Shown: in pieces, positions 11,676-22,645 of the stretch | How the letters are laid out: the number at the start of each line of letters is the position of its first letter | Numbering within the stretch: position 1 is the first letter of the stretch | Assembly: GCA_027579435.1 (NCBI GenBank) | Contig: JANBPK010001209.1 | Coordinates: forward strand, 33,819 to 97,818 | DNA: 64,000 nucleotides | Source of the DNA: Candolleomyces eurysporus | Lineage: Eukaryota > Basidiomycota > Agaricomycetes > Agaricales > Psathyrellaceae | Direction of reading: 5' to 3' | Position numbers and translations under genes: made by a program | Notes under the pieces: generated by a model | Database searches by the model: none | What the model saw: only the letters and a program-made list of their open reading frames with translations | Told to the model about the DNA's origin: nothing

Positions 11676-12333
11676 TTTGATATGAATTTAAAGGTGTAGA
11701 AGTGACGTCGAGGTTGGTATGTTCGTGAGGAACGATGCAAATAGAGTTGGACAAGGAAAGGAAGTTACGGTCAACGTTGGGCGGGGATTAGTGGTGGTGG
11801 GTTGAGACCAGCTCAGCTGCGCATCCTGGTCAGCGGGCTGCAGGGTTATATACCTGTTGTGTTGATTTCCGGAGGCGGTGTCAGAGTCAATGATGTGATG
11901 GTCGCCCTGACCGCTCCTTGATGCCCATCTGGTGCACGGTGCCCCAGACTCCCAAACATGATGCTCAGCAACAAATTGTCCTGGGCGGCTTCCGCGTCCT
12001 GTGTCCACACCTTGGCGCGGTGCGGATGGACAGGCATAGTGCCAGAGGACACACATCAGCGACGTGGAACGCCTTCATTGCAGATCTACCACCCGAATCA
12101 TTACCATCAATGGGAAGCCGTAGTCGTCGCTGAAGCCGCAAGATGCGTCATCAATGGGATGAAGCATAGAAAACGTCGAGGAAATGGTACCATTTCAAGA
12201 ATGGCCGACAAGAAAGTCTAGATATTATTGGATATTATAAAGCAGCGTACATACGCAGTGCCAACGAAGGATAGGATACGTCTAGTTGCAAAATTCGCCC
12301 AACCCTCCCTCCGATCGCGGAACTACACCTCGA
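11676..12333. other. Intergenic region
   Basis: Holds the upstream region of repeat gene C (with the TATA-like element) and the 3' end of ATG15. No further gene is supported. Confidence 0.4.
11846..11852 (-). promoter_or_regulatory. TATA-like element of repeat gene C
   Basis: On the minus strand the sequence reads caggtatataaccc, about 175 bases upstream of the start codon. The other two family members also have a ggtata... TATA box upstream. Confidence 0.45.
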
Positions 12334-13922
12334 TTATGAAAGCTTGCTGCTAGGCTTACGATAGTCACCGAATTCCCAGCTGAAACAGTCCTGTATGCGA
12401 AAAAATTGAGCCGAGAATGCCAGAGAAAAGGCGCCGGAACATACCGTGCAAACACCGTCCACGCCCTCTACCTCAGCAGCAGGTTTAGGCGGAGGTAACG
12501 GTCGAATCTTGGGTTTGGTACCATTGTCACCTTCATGCTTGTCTTTACCGGGCCAGGGCCAGAGCTTGTTTAGGATACTCCCTCCTTCGGGTTGGTCGAC
12601 TTCCTCTTCATCTGGCCACTCAGAGTCGGGCCCCAGTATTCTGTCGATGACGGGCTTGATGCCGTGCGTGTTCACGCTGACGGACCATCCGAGTTTCTGG
12701 ACGGTATCCAACCGGATGACCTGACCAAGATGGCATCGGGTTTCCAGTGCGAATCCTCCAATAGCGCATGCTGATGAGACACCGGTACACGCACCCATTG
12801 GGATCGGCTGTAGTCGAATCAGATGCAGGTCCGAGTGAATGCAGCAAGTAGACTCACGTCAGCGGTGTGATAGAAGTGGGTGACATGTTGCGTCGATGGG
12901 GGAGACGGGAGGTGGAGACGAGTTGCTGCTAGCTTCTCAGCGGGAGCCTCGAAAGCGACAACAGGGGCACCAAACGTAACGCCGATGAGTGAGGACAATG
13001 CCCCACCCAAAGAGTGCCCAGTCAACCAGATATTCGCATCGGGGTACATGTAGCTGACGTTGTTATACAAATTCTGCGAAACACTATTATTGATTGTCGC
13101 ATCCAATCTCAAGAACATGGACGCACCAATCCAATAGGGTAGAAGAGCTCTTCCTGGCGTGCAAGCGAGTCTTGAACGCATTGCTGGTCGCACTTGTATC
13201 CACCTTCGTAGCAGCCGCAGACAGTAGACCATGTCGGTCCCACCCGAGCACAACAACACGAGAATAGCAAGTTATCGTTCAACTTGTCCTTGGCCGTGCT
13301 CGGGCCCCCATCGCCTACGGGCCAGCTTGCAGATGTTCCCTTGATAGCGATAACGACGGTAGAGTTGTCCGAAGAGACAAAGACATGGCCTCGCATGCCA
13401 TCTTCCCCAGGTAGCCAGCCATGAGGCGTCGACTAAGACGCCGAGTCAGAAACGCCGATTCGAAAGAAAGGTGCTGCTAGAACGTACCTTGTCCCAGCCA
13501 CGGTCTCCGACATCGTACCAATCCGTCGTATTGTCGGGATAGTAGGCGTTGTACGCCATATGTGCGAACTGCAATAGAGCATCCTTCGTCGAAACGTCCG
13601 GACCATCCACTTCGTCGTCCCGCCAATCCAACGACATGCTCATCCCTTGCTCCATGCTCATCTTCCTTGCAGCTGCATATTTCTCTTTGGAAGGCGGTCG
13701 TGGCACATTGATCCTCTTCCTGGGTATCCGATAGACGTTCTGCTGCGCGAACCCGGCCGAGGGCTTCACATCCGAGAAGACAATTCGCGATGCGTTGGTG
13801 AGTCCATGCTGGTGGCGCAGTTCAAAGGTCAATGGTGATAGTTCATCGGTGAATGATGGTTCTGTGGTCCATAGGAATGTCGATACGAAGGTTTGGATAG
13901 CGAGCGGTAGGTTGAAGAGCAT
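12334..13922 (-). CDS. ATG15: Autophagy-related lipase Atg15
   Basis: Predicted 458-aa class 3 lipase, exons 13922-13488, 13432-13127, 13073-12858, 12807-12445 and 12390-12334 (1377 nt, in frame). The N-terminal MLFNLPLAIQTFVSTFLW is a signal anchor, as in Atg15, which reaches the vacuole through the multivesicular body. The catalytic Ser lies in TGHSLGGALSS, the Asp probably in HTADPIPMG, and the His in NTHGIKPVID. The Cys-rich block CCCARVGPTWSTVCGCYEGG and CHLGQVIRLDT are Atg15 signatures. Known role: phospholipid and neutral-lipid hydrolysis to break down autophagic bodies in the vacuole. The last short exon (DCFSWEFGDY) follows a GT-AG intron. An in-frame Met at 13973 would add 17 residues; the anchor position favours 13922. 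Confidence 0.9.
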
Positions 13923-14833
13923 GGGGTGCTGAGCCAAGTACGACCAGCCAGTCGCCGAACCCGACTCGCCCATTTAGGCCACGTGCAATGCCGCACAGCC
14001 ACCTCCGCAAGCTCAGATTGAGTCCGTAACGCGTTATAATTAGGGGCAAAGGCTTTAAGGGGCGTGTCGAGGAGGGAAGGCCAGCTGGACAAGCAATAGA
14101 ATGGAGGGGAAGATGTGATAAGAGCGAGTGATAGATTCGAGTCCTTAGCGCTTAGCGCCTGAGTATATTGTGAAGGATCAAAAGCAAGCAAATGAAAAAG
14201 CAACTCGAGAGACGTTCGAACCAAAGAAAGACGAAACAGTATCAGAACGTATTCATCTTTTCCTTCGATAGCTTTGGTGTATTGGGACTACTTGCAGCAC
14301 TTGGAGCTGCGACGCGCCGATTTGAGAAGGTTGGGATCACGAGAAGAGTGTTGCGAGAACATTGCGAAACGGCAGCGGGGTCTTTCATTCAATTACTAGG
14401 TCATTAACTTGAGCACCTGGTGAGTAAAGCCCATTTCGCAGAGAGGCGACATTCTCTAAGGAAACCAAACCTTTTGCGTCGTTTTCTACTCCGAGCGATG
14501 ATTATGTGCGGTTGATAGTGGTGGACTCAGCGTCCGGAGAGTCGGAACACCAATTCGTGCGTATAATTGTGCTCAGTTAGGGCTTCAAAGGCGACGAGTG
14601 CGACATGGGGTAGATATGGATGAGGTAGGAGGATAAGATACGGAGGGTGACAGGGTGCTTGTTCCCGACGCCACCAATTTGATTGTCTATGCCTTTCACT
14701 GTCAAAGGAAACGACAAAACATGGTTATAAGTAAGAGTAATCGAATCTTAAATAAATCACAGGCTAAATGGATGGATCCGCGAACATATTTTGTTCNAAA
14801 AAAACGCATGCATTGTGGACTTGACTAGAAATC
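13923..14833. other. Intergenic region
   Basis: Upstream of ATG15 and downstream of the flavin monooxygenase. Open frames on either strand are short and featureless. One isolated N sits at 14797 before an A run. Confidence 0.45.
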
Positions 14834-17148
14834 CTATATCCGACCTAACAAGGCAGAAAGGACTGGCTTCATCTTTGACAGCAACCCTTTCTTGAGAGAT
14901 AAACTTGCCAACACGAGCAACACAATGAACAGTGACTTCGCGAGGTTTCTCCTTAATGAAGTTGGACGGAAGTTTTGAATAGGGGTGCTTTTCGATCCAA
15001 AGGCAACGTAGTCATCAAAATTGGCCCGGAGGAGCCACCACCAGAAGCGAATGCCAGACCTGAGGGAAAAATCATGTCAAAACTCGGGTCAACCCAGAAA
15101 GGAGACGCAAGTAGACTAACCCAGGGAACATATTTGTGATTTTACCAACTTTCCCAGCGCGGTACCAAGAGGTACACTGAGTCATGACGGAGCCTTCGAA
15201 TCGACTTTGAATTTTCTCGTTGTATTCGTCGAAAACTTTGCGTTTGACGTCGATGGATTTGATTCGACCGTCTAAGATGGGAGCTGCGAGTTGCAACGAA
15301 TAATTAGTCTATGGGGCGTACTAATGAGATTCATTGTTCATCCGACCTACAGGAAAAGGACTCACCTGGCATTCGGAGGTAAAAATGGCTGAGGTATGGC
15401 CAGTAACGGTGTTTGGACCTGCATTAGGGTAATCAAAGGTCGGATGACGCCGCAAAGATTGAGCCACTCACCCCAAAGCAAAAAGAAATTCGGGAAATTC
15501 GGAACGCTGGTACCCAGATACGCCTTTGCACCATCTTCTTCAAAGAATTCCTGGATTGACTTTCCGTCCGATCCATAAATGGGTACTGGATATGTATCCT
15601 AAATTACGGTGAGTGCTCAAATTCGCTCCAATTTTCAGTATGCGATCTCAAATGAAACTCACGGCAGCGTATCCAGTCGCGAAAATCATGACGTCGAATG
15701 GGATATGTTCCCCATTCTTCTTGGTGACGATGCCATCCTCCACAATCGACTCTATTCCATCGAAGTCCATCTTGAGATTTGGACGGTGCATTGCTTCGAG
15801 GTAACCCGAGTTGAAAATGAGACGTTTGCATCCCATCGCTGAGGCAAGGTTAGAGCTCGGAAGACGAGGTAGAAGCGTTTTATCATACGATAATCAGGAA
15901 TTAAGTCCTTTACCAAATGCTTTGGAGCTGTCTCGGCCATATATTTCTTAGCAACCTGAACGATCCCAGATTAGTATCGTAACTTGAAATCCCGGCGCGA
16001 GGATAATACTAACCCTGGTCATCAAGGGGTGAAGAGGGGAGTTCCGCTTTAGAACTGCAAAATACAAGAACTCTGACTACTTCGGGTGTTAGCTCGGACG
16101 GCATTGACCAGAAGGAGTGACCACGTACTCGAAGGAACTTCAGTAGGCGAAATATTTTGTTCAAGAAGGGGAGATGCCTGAACAGCCACCTTCGGAAGGG
16201 CGAAAACTGTACTCGAATCTATCATCGTGCCTCAGCTTTCGAGCCTCGAACGGGAGGGATCCAAGCATTGCATACCGGTCGCCATAGCCAGCCAGGAGAC
16301 CTCACAAAATTGACAACATTCACAGAGGGATCCTTCGTAATTATCGGAACGAATTGGGCACTGAGTGCGTGATAAGACTTAGGGGAGAGTGCTGTGGATT
16401 GGGGGCAGTACGTACGCTGATGATCCACTTCCAATCACAGCAACCCTCTTCCCTCGCAAGTCAACGCTCTTGTCCCACCTTGCCGAGTGAAAGATGTCGC
16501 CTTTAAACGTGCCAACTCCAGGGATATCGGCGAACCGAGGATTCTCGAGAACGCCGACAGCCGAAACCAGAATATTCGCTGTCCTTTGCAAGTGCTCGCC
16601 AGTGATAGTGTTTGTCACACTAATGTCGTACAGCGAGAGTTCGGAATTCCATTTGGCCGAGGAAACGAGGTGGTTGAAAGATATGTGAGAGTAGAGGTTG
16701 TTTTTCCGAGCTACTTCTTTCCAGTATTCGAAGATCTCTTCTTGTGATCCGTGTGACTGGGGCCAGTCATGCCTAGTCTCAGAAGAAAGGGAATAGAGCA
16801 CCATCGGAACATCGGAAGAGCATCCCTTCAAGTCTATTGCGTTGGTCAGCGCTTCTTACGATATAGAACAACGACGCACTGGATAGATGTTGTCCCTCCA
16901 AGTTCCTCCAACCTCGCCACCTTTGTCGTAAATCTGGCTTCGTGGGCGCCTAGTTCATTTGGAAGACCACATGCAGTGACGTACCACGAAGTTCTCGAAG
17001 CCATGCTGCTTCTTTAGAGCGATAGCGAACGCTATCCCGGCCGCTCTGTGTTAAGCATATGTGAACTGGCGGTCGGGTCAGCTCGAACGACGGCTACGTA
17101 CCCGGCACCGATGATAGCAACGTTAACGTTTGGTCGACCCTCTGCCAT
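14834..17148 (-). CDS. Flavin monooxygenase, Baeyer-Villiger type
   Basis: Predicted 552-aa FAD/NADPH-dependent monooxygenase in 13 exons: 17148-17102, 17045-16985, 16933-16880, 16825-16416, 16360-16252, 16206-16129, 16076-16014, 15955-15889, 15838-15663, 15598-15472, 15418-15366, 15308-15121, 15059-14834; the sum, 1659 nt, is in frame. Motifs in order: FAD-binding GAGAAG near residue 14, GGTWRDNIYPGCSSDVP, the Baeyer-Villiger fingerprint FKGDIFHSARWD, the NADPH-binding GSGSSA, and the late FATGYAA. The C-terminus has a hydrophobic segment (SLFIVLLVLASLSL) followed by Lys residues, suggesting a membrane anchor, perhaps ER. Family knowledge: inserts one oxygen atom next to a carbonyl or oxidises a heteroatom. 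The substrate cannot be inferred, and no biosynthetic cluster surrounds it. One intron uses a weak donor (gttcga, 16251). Confidence 0.9.
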
Positions 17149-17581
17149 GATGGAAGGAAGAAATGCCATATGTCGAACAGTCGGGTATATATACCCCATG
17201 TTCTCGTCGATACCATCGTTCAGGAACGTCAGGGCGTGTACATTCCAACGTCACGGAGAGGCCGTGTTTTGGGATATCGTTCATTTGACCCTATTTGACC
17301 TTCCCGAAACGGATAAATCACAAGGTACTTTGTTTAAGCGCCATCTGGGGAAGAGGCCCCTATTTGCGTTGAATACATGGTACCATCTTATCGGAGCTTG
17401 TCCTTTACTTCGCGATCTCCTATGCATTTGAAACCGTCCTATGGTAGCCTGGCCGGGTAATGTGGTGGCCAATTTCTTTGCTTCCCTATCTATCTTCGAG
17501 AGTTACCAGCACCAGCACTTGTTTCTGACACTCGCCCGAGTCACCCGTGCCTTCCGTCCCGGCACCAATTCTGTCAACCCC
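17149..17581. other. Divergent intergenic region
   Basis: Between the 5' ends of the monooxygenase (-) and the two-TM protein (+). An in-frame extension of the latter reaches back to an ATG at 17441, but that leader looks non-coding. Confidence 0.4.
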
Positions 17582-18220
17582 ATGAAGATTTCTCAGCCCT
17601 GTCCAATCCAAACTTCGACTTCAGCTGACAATGGTCAGACTGAAATGGCTTGTCAAGATTACGAAGCTGCGGTCAGCTTCATCGAAGCCAAGCGTCCTGG
17701 TGACGTTCTTCGACCGCCCCAGGCCCGTTGCGATACAGGTGTTGCGGCTAACCGGAAGCCTCTCCAAAATGATACGTACCTTCAACTTGCTTCGTCAGCT
17801 CAACAAATGGCCCGCGATGCTAGGAAGGTCCACCGGAGTATCGCATCGTTCCAGGAAAGCATATTCTATTCCTCTTTACCGCTGGTGTCTTTCCTGTATA
17901 TCGTCGGGGCAGCTGCTGTGATTCCGAGAGTCTGCAAGGGTCAGCCATTCTTAACTGTACCCTATGATCCTAAGAAGACATTGATGATTGGCTTCACAGG
18001 CTCAATAATATGCGGCCTAGCCCTCCTCGTCTTGGGGATCATGTTATCGCTGGCTGCCCTGTGGTTCGTCACCGTTTCGTTTGCTCGATATGTGGATGCG
18101 TTTTGCAACATAGATCTCGTGGAATACTCTCAGGGCGATCGGAAGAGAGGTCTCGTTGCTCAAGACCCTGATGGAAGGACTGTGACTTTGACTGCGAAAG
18201 AACTGGTGCTGGGCAGTTGA
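17582..18220 (+). CDS. Unknown protein with two membrane segments
   Basis: Single-exon frame of 212 aa from the Met of MKISQPCPIQTSTS. I do not recognise a family. The N-terminal half is hydrophilic with a likely helix (LQLASSAQQMARDARKVHRS). It is followed by a first hydrophobic segment (SSLPLVSFLYIVGAAAVI) and a longer second one (FTGSIICGLALLVLGIML, continuing LAALWFVTVSF), then a soluble C-terminus of about 45 residues. This layout fits a small integral membrane protein with both ends on the same side. An alternative start 47 codons upstream (17441) is possible but adds no recognisable sequence. It lies between the monooxygenase and a secreted repeat protein. Confidence 0.6.
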   Translation: MKISQPCPIQTSTSADNGQTEMACQDYEAAVSFIEAKRPGDVLRPPQARCDTGVAANRKPLQNDTYLQLASSAQQMARDARKVHRSIASFQESIFYSSLPLVSFLYIVGAAAVIPRVCKGQPFLTVPYDPKKTLMIGFTGSIICGLALLVLGIMLSLAALWFVTVSFARYVDAFCNIDLVEYSQGDRKRGLVAQDPDGRTVTLTAKELVLGS

Positions 18221-18552
18221 TGCATTTGAACGGCCGTGCAATCGTTCAAATGAAATACCTTCATTTGCTCCATATATTCGTAGAATATTGATCCTTTGAT
18301 TCTTTTCCTGCCCTCTGAGACTCGATAGTCTTGTTGAATCGAATCACAAAACCTGGTTCGAGCTTGAAGTCGCCAAGGACGAGGATTGATGGTGTCCGAC
18401 ATCATCACTGATTGATCCTCCCGGTCCGCTGGGGTATAAAAAGGATGGCGGTGCCTCCGTCAACCGCTAAGCTGGGCTTCCCCTCCTCTACTTGCGTTGA
18501 CCGCAGCCGTTGAACGGTTTTCAAGATTTCACAGGTTGAAATACAGTCTAAC
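18221..18552. other. Promoter region of repeat gene A
   Basis: Contains the TATA box at 18435-18442 and the 5' untranslated region of the following gene; nothing else is seen. Confidence 0.5.
18435..18442 (+). promoter_or_regulatory. TATA box of repeat gene A
   Basis: The sequence ggggtataaaaaggatgg followed by cggtgcct, about 118 bases before the ATG. Nearly the same arrangement (ggtataaaaggg ... aggtgcct) precedes gene B. Confidence 0.6.
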
Positions 18553-19483
18553 ATGGTTCATTACAAAGCATCTTCCCTACTGCTCTTCGCTGCTCTCTTG
18601 ACCACGAACTTGAACCCTGTTCGCGCAAAGGCAGGGTACACTGTGTATGTCATCCTTCATGTTCAGAGCCTGAAAGATGCTGAGTTTCGTCGCCAGACGG
18701 GACCTGGTTGAACATGATCTGTTCTCTCGAGACCTTCAAGCTCATGGCCTCGTCACACGCGAAGAAATCGAGGAACTGTTTGGTCGAGACATGGACACCC
18801 AGGTGTCTGACCTGTTTGAGCGTAAACAGGCCACCCTGGACCAAATTCACTCGCGGCATCCCGAAGGTGCAGCCAATTTCTTCCAGTCAATTGGGGACTT
18901 TGTCAAACGGTGTGCTCGTGGCTACTGGAAGCATATGATACGCAAGTACGTTCTTCTCCCACCTTCGTGATTACCCATACCTGACGTAAGGGCGCTAGAG
19001 CCCACCTCCTTGTCGGACAGAGTGATGGAAAGGACGAACTGGACTTTCTTCCACGTGAAGAAGGATCTGGGGCTGAACTTCAACAAGTTCCCCAGCGCTC
19101 GGATGCCTCCTGGTTGAGTCAAGATACCTCCTGGTTTGGAAAAGCACTGTGCGTAGCCGTCTTTTACCTGTCTTGACTTCGTCTAACGTTTTTCTTGAAC
19201 ATTCAGGAATGAATACCGGGACGCCGTACTGTTTAACAACCCAGGAATTCCAGAAAGCAACCGGTTATCATCACGAGAAGATAGCGATTTCTCGTCCCAT
19301 TTGACGAGAGACCTCTTCGACGAGCTCCTTGAAGAACGTGATTTTGGCCACTCGGAGTACGAAGTACGAGGTTTCGGATGGTCGGGCTTTGAAGAGCGTG
19401 ACCTTGACGAGTTGTATCTGGAGGAGCGTTACTTTGATGAAATGGATCTGGAGGAGCGCGACGGAGACCTTGACCTGGACTAG
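18553..19483 (+). CDS. Secreted R-[DE] repeat protein A
   Basis: Predicted 255-aa secreted protein, exons 18553-18644, 18697-18945, 18999-19148 and 19207-19483 (768 nt, in frame). A signal peptide (MVHYKASSLLLFAALLTTNL...) ends just before a phase-2 intron. The second exon opens with Arg-Asp and continues with acidic sequence broken by SRDLQAH, TREEIEE, GRDMDTQ and LFERKQ. A cationic, aromatic core follows (DFVKRCARGYWKHMIRKAHL), then a Gln/Ser-rich segment. The C-terminal acidic block has a regular EERD/EERY spacing (LEERDFGH, FEERDLDE, LEERYFDE, LEERDGDL) and ends in DLDLD. Same plan as the proteins at 10624 and 21509, but with one extra intron. Function unknown; no enzyme motif is visible. 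Confidence 0.83.
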
Positions 19484-21508
19484 GGTTGATCCTCTAGACA
19501 GAACGTTTGGATCGCTGGAGTGTGTATGTCGTCTTGCAATGCCATCTCTCTTCACTTGAACATCAAGATGGTCCCAAGCTGAGGTCGCTGGCCGTCCGGT
19601 CCGCCGTGCTTAGGTCTTTTCCGGGGCTGCCTCTGAAAAAATCAGGAGCCATTGACATGACTTTATACTGCATGGTGCGGGTATCTTTCGCCGAACTTTC
19701 TGGCTCACGGGTGTCAGCTCTCCCGTCGGGCACAGGGAGCGAGTGCCTAAATGAAGCGAAGAAGGGTAAGCTTACAATCGTAACCTTGGCACTCGGCGGA
19801 TACAGCAAGGGGATAAAGTGTACTTATGATCATTTTCAATGGCTTTGGACTAGTGAAACAACGGGCGGTCTCCGAAGACCGCCCATGGTCTAGGGGTCGA
19901 CATCTTGTGAAGTCTGATGAACAGTAAGCAGTGTAGAACTAACCATTCAATCCTGTCTTTGTTCTCAGGGCCTCGGAGAATTCTCAGTGCATGACTGATC
20001 GCAACATGACCGTCCGAATTCGCAGGACTCACCTTACCGGTGATGAAGGTCACTTCGGACCCGGCGCTGATTGTAGCGAGATAGATACAAATGGCAAGGT
20101 TCAGAGGAAAAGAAAATATACGGACAAGTCCTTCCAAGAACCACGAAGCGGCTATCCTCAACTTCAATTTGCACAGAACAGATTGGCTGATGCACTGCGC
20201 ATCCACTGCGCACCCACCGAAATCAGAGCCTTACGTAGGACTTAGGATGATTCATCTGGCGATCCTCCACGTTAATCATGGTTTTTCCAAGAGGATTTGC
20301 GTTTCGTTTTCGAGACGTGAACAGGGGAAATTCTCCAGCTTTTACAATGCGTAGGATACTTCCGCGCCCAAACTTCGCCTGTCAGGAGGAATGGGTATAA
20401 GAATCGGCGGTCCCGGATTCACCGACCAGCGTTCAGACCGTTCGGCGTGTCAGAGGGTAAAGATCGTGAGGGGAAAAAACTGTGTTAACTTGCAATAATT
20501 AATCTACAACTAGGCTGGCTCAGCAGGTATGTTACCTCCCCTTTTCGGAGCACGAGCAGGCTGCCCTATGTGTGAGGACTTCTCTGATCTTGTATCACGG
20601 AACTGTCAACCAGGGCGTCGCAAAGTAGATAGCATTGTCTCCCCGAATACGGGTGCCGGTTACTGACAAGAATCCATCAAGGAGGTTATCCTTTTACGTC
20701 GAAAGACATTGACATTTACCATTTCTGGTGACAACGATGCAGTGTTTTCTGAACTTGCCGCCCATGCTTTGGAAGATTGCTGAAAGATCGCTAACGGCAT
20801 CGTCTATCTACGTCTATCGGTGTGATATGTATGCTGGATAAAATTATCCCGTCCTGACCCCATTTTCCGTCCGCGTCGGGTGACCGATCCCGACCACGAT
20901 GGCCATCCTACCAAGGCGCTCGGGCGGTAATGGTCGTTGTATGAAACTTTGCCATTGTCGGCTAGGAATGAGCAGCTTTTAATAGCTATCTCCGTGCGCG
21001 TCGCCGTCTCCTTGGCTCCTCATTCTAGCGAGTCAAGGTCGCACAGCTTTGTCATCAATCTCTTGGTCAGATCTGCACGGAACCCTGCGCCCGTCGGTCA
21101 GTATGGTTTTGGATGCACTCAAGTGCCATTTTCCCGATTGAATTGCATGGTCTTGGGCAACATCTTGAAGGATTCCAAATATTCTTCATCCATGGAAAAC
21201 GAAGAACGAGTGGAATGGAGCACGATTTTCCCTGAGGAGAAAAGACCAGAGCACGTCAATTGCTTCCCCAAGGTGAAACGCCGGATGGGTCTCGGCAGCT
21301 GTCGGCGCCACTAATGTCATGCTTGTGCTCTTCCCTGAATAGGCACAGGCCCTCACAGGTATAAAAGGGCAGAGGTGCCTGAGAGCATTTCCCCCAGAGC
21401 TGGTCTCAGTCCCCACCCTTTCACAACAAACGCCCGACGTGTTGCACGCGTTCCCTTCATCAAGCTATCTCATCCTCACCCATTTTATTAACCTTCAAAT
21501 CTTTCATC
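19484..21508. other. 2-kb intergenic region, no supported gene
   Basis: Several short frames occur (for example 19507-19893) but none has an intron/exon pattern, domain or signal peptide. The final ~150 bases are the promoter of repeat gene B. Confidence 0.5.
21360..21367 (+). promoter_or_regulatory. TATA box of repeat gene B
   Basis: The sequence caggtataaaagggcagagg then tgcct, about 149 bases before the ATG, closely matches the TATA region of gene A. Confidence 0.6.
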
Positions 21509-22119
21509 ATGGTTAAATTCGCCGCCCCCGTCTTTGTTGCTGCTTTGCTCGCTGCCTCCGCTGCTGCCTCCACCGTCGCTGATATCAATGACTTTGAGAG
21601 GTAATGTCATTCATAGGCCGTCCCAACCCACCGCCATATATTGACCCATTTCTTACCTTTCACAGTCGTGACGTTGCTGAGTACGACGAGTTCACCGCCC
21701 GTGACCTCGAACTACTGAGCTTTGCTGAGGAGTTGCTGAGCCGGGACTACGAGGACCTCGATATGAGAGAATTCCAAGAGCAAGTGGAGGAGCTTATTGC
21801 CCGCGATCCAAAGTTCAGTTTCAAGAAGTTCCTTGGCAAGGCCTTCGGCTTTGCGTAAGTACTCATACTCAGGCACTGTGCCCTTCCACCCCTCATGTGC
21901 TGATTATACCACAGTAAGAAGATTTTCTTCCGTCGCGAGGTCGAGGAAGCCGGCGACGTTGCCGCTCGTGAAGTCGACGTTGACGAGCTCGAAGCCCGCG
22001 AGTTCGAAGAGTACGACGCCCGAGACCTGCAGGATTTGGAAGAGATGTTCGAGCGTGATCTCGATTTCGACAGCGAGTTGCTCGAACGTGACTACGCTGA
22101 GTTTGATGATTTGGATTAA
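21509..22119 (+). CDS. Secreted R-[DE] repeat protein B
   Basis: Predicted 161-aa secreted protein, exons 21509-21600, 21666-21854 and 21915-22119 (486 nt, in frame). This is the shortest and clearest member of the family. The signal peptide is MVKFAAPVFVAALLAASAAA. Eleven Arg-Asp/Glu pairs occur at roughly ten-residue spacing, among them SRDVAEY, ARDLELL, SRDYEDL, ARDPKFS, AREVDVD, AREFEEY, ARDLQDL, ERDLDFD and ERDYAEF. Between the two acidic halves sits a strongly cationic amphipathic segment (KFSFKKFLGKAFGFAKKIFF, about residues 79-98) followed by RRE. The first intron is phase 2 immediately before an Arg-Asp, as in the other two members. The layout resembles an acidic-flanked cationic peptide, but release of a peptide is only an inference. 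Confidence 0.85.
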
Positions 22120-22645
22120 GCTGGAGTTGGAATGTCTGGAGCCTAGATCATGTCCCCCACGTACCATAGTATTTTCAAACAATCCAATCGGCGTTCGGAA
22201 AAGACTATCCTGTGCTCATGATTGAGTTTGTCCATGGGGGTTGACTTTGGGCGACCCGAATAGTAAAGCGCGGAATAACTCGATGCTCTGAGCGCCGGGC
22301 GCTCAACCTTGAAGGGGCTTTGATCTTTGCGCGGGAGATCGGCGAACTGGCTCCGGCCCGTGTGTGACCACATCGTCACTTGCACGTGAATAAGTCACGG
22401 GATATGCGTGACAAGGTCGTGTTGTGTTGAACGCGGTTTTCGAACGCTGTTTTGACTTGACCATTACGACGCTTGGTTGTCGCGGCCCCTGCCACAAAAT
22501 TCATCGGAAGCGTAAGTTAGCATCACTGTACACATAATGCACACAATTCTAATGTGTATCGGGTACAGCAGCTAGCGGTCATTCTTACTGAGACGATTGC
22601 AAGGATCTAGCAAAAGCCGCGGAAATCGTGAATTAATATGAAGGG
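22120..22645. other. Intergenic region upstream of RAP1
   Basis: No gene supported; 3' flank of repeat gene B and 5' flank of RAP1. Confidence 0.45.

Noticed and set aside
19507..19893. Plus-strand frame of 128 codons in the 2-kb gap after repeat gene A.
   Set aside because: No domain, signal peptide or plausible splice sites; length is within chance expectation.
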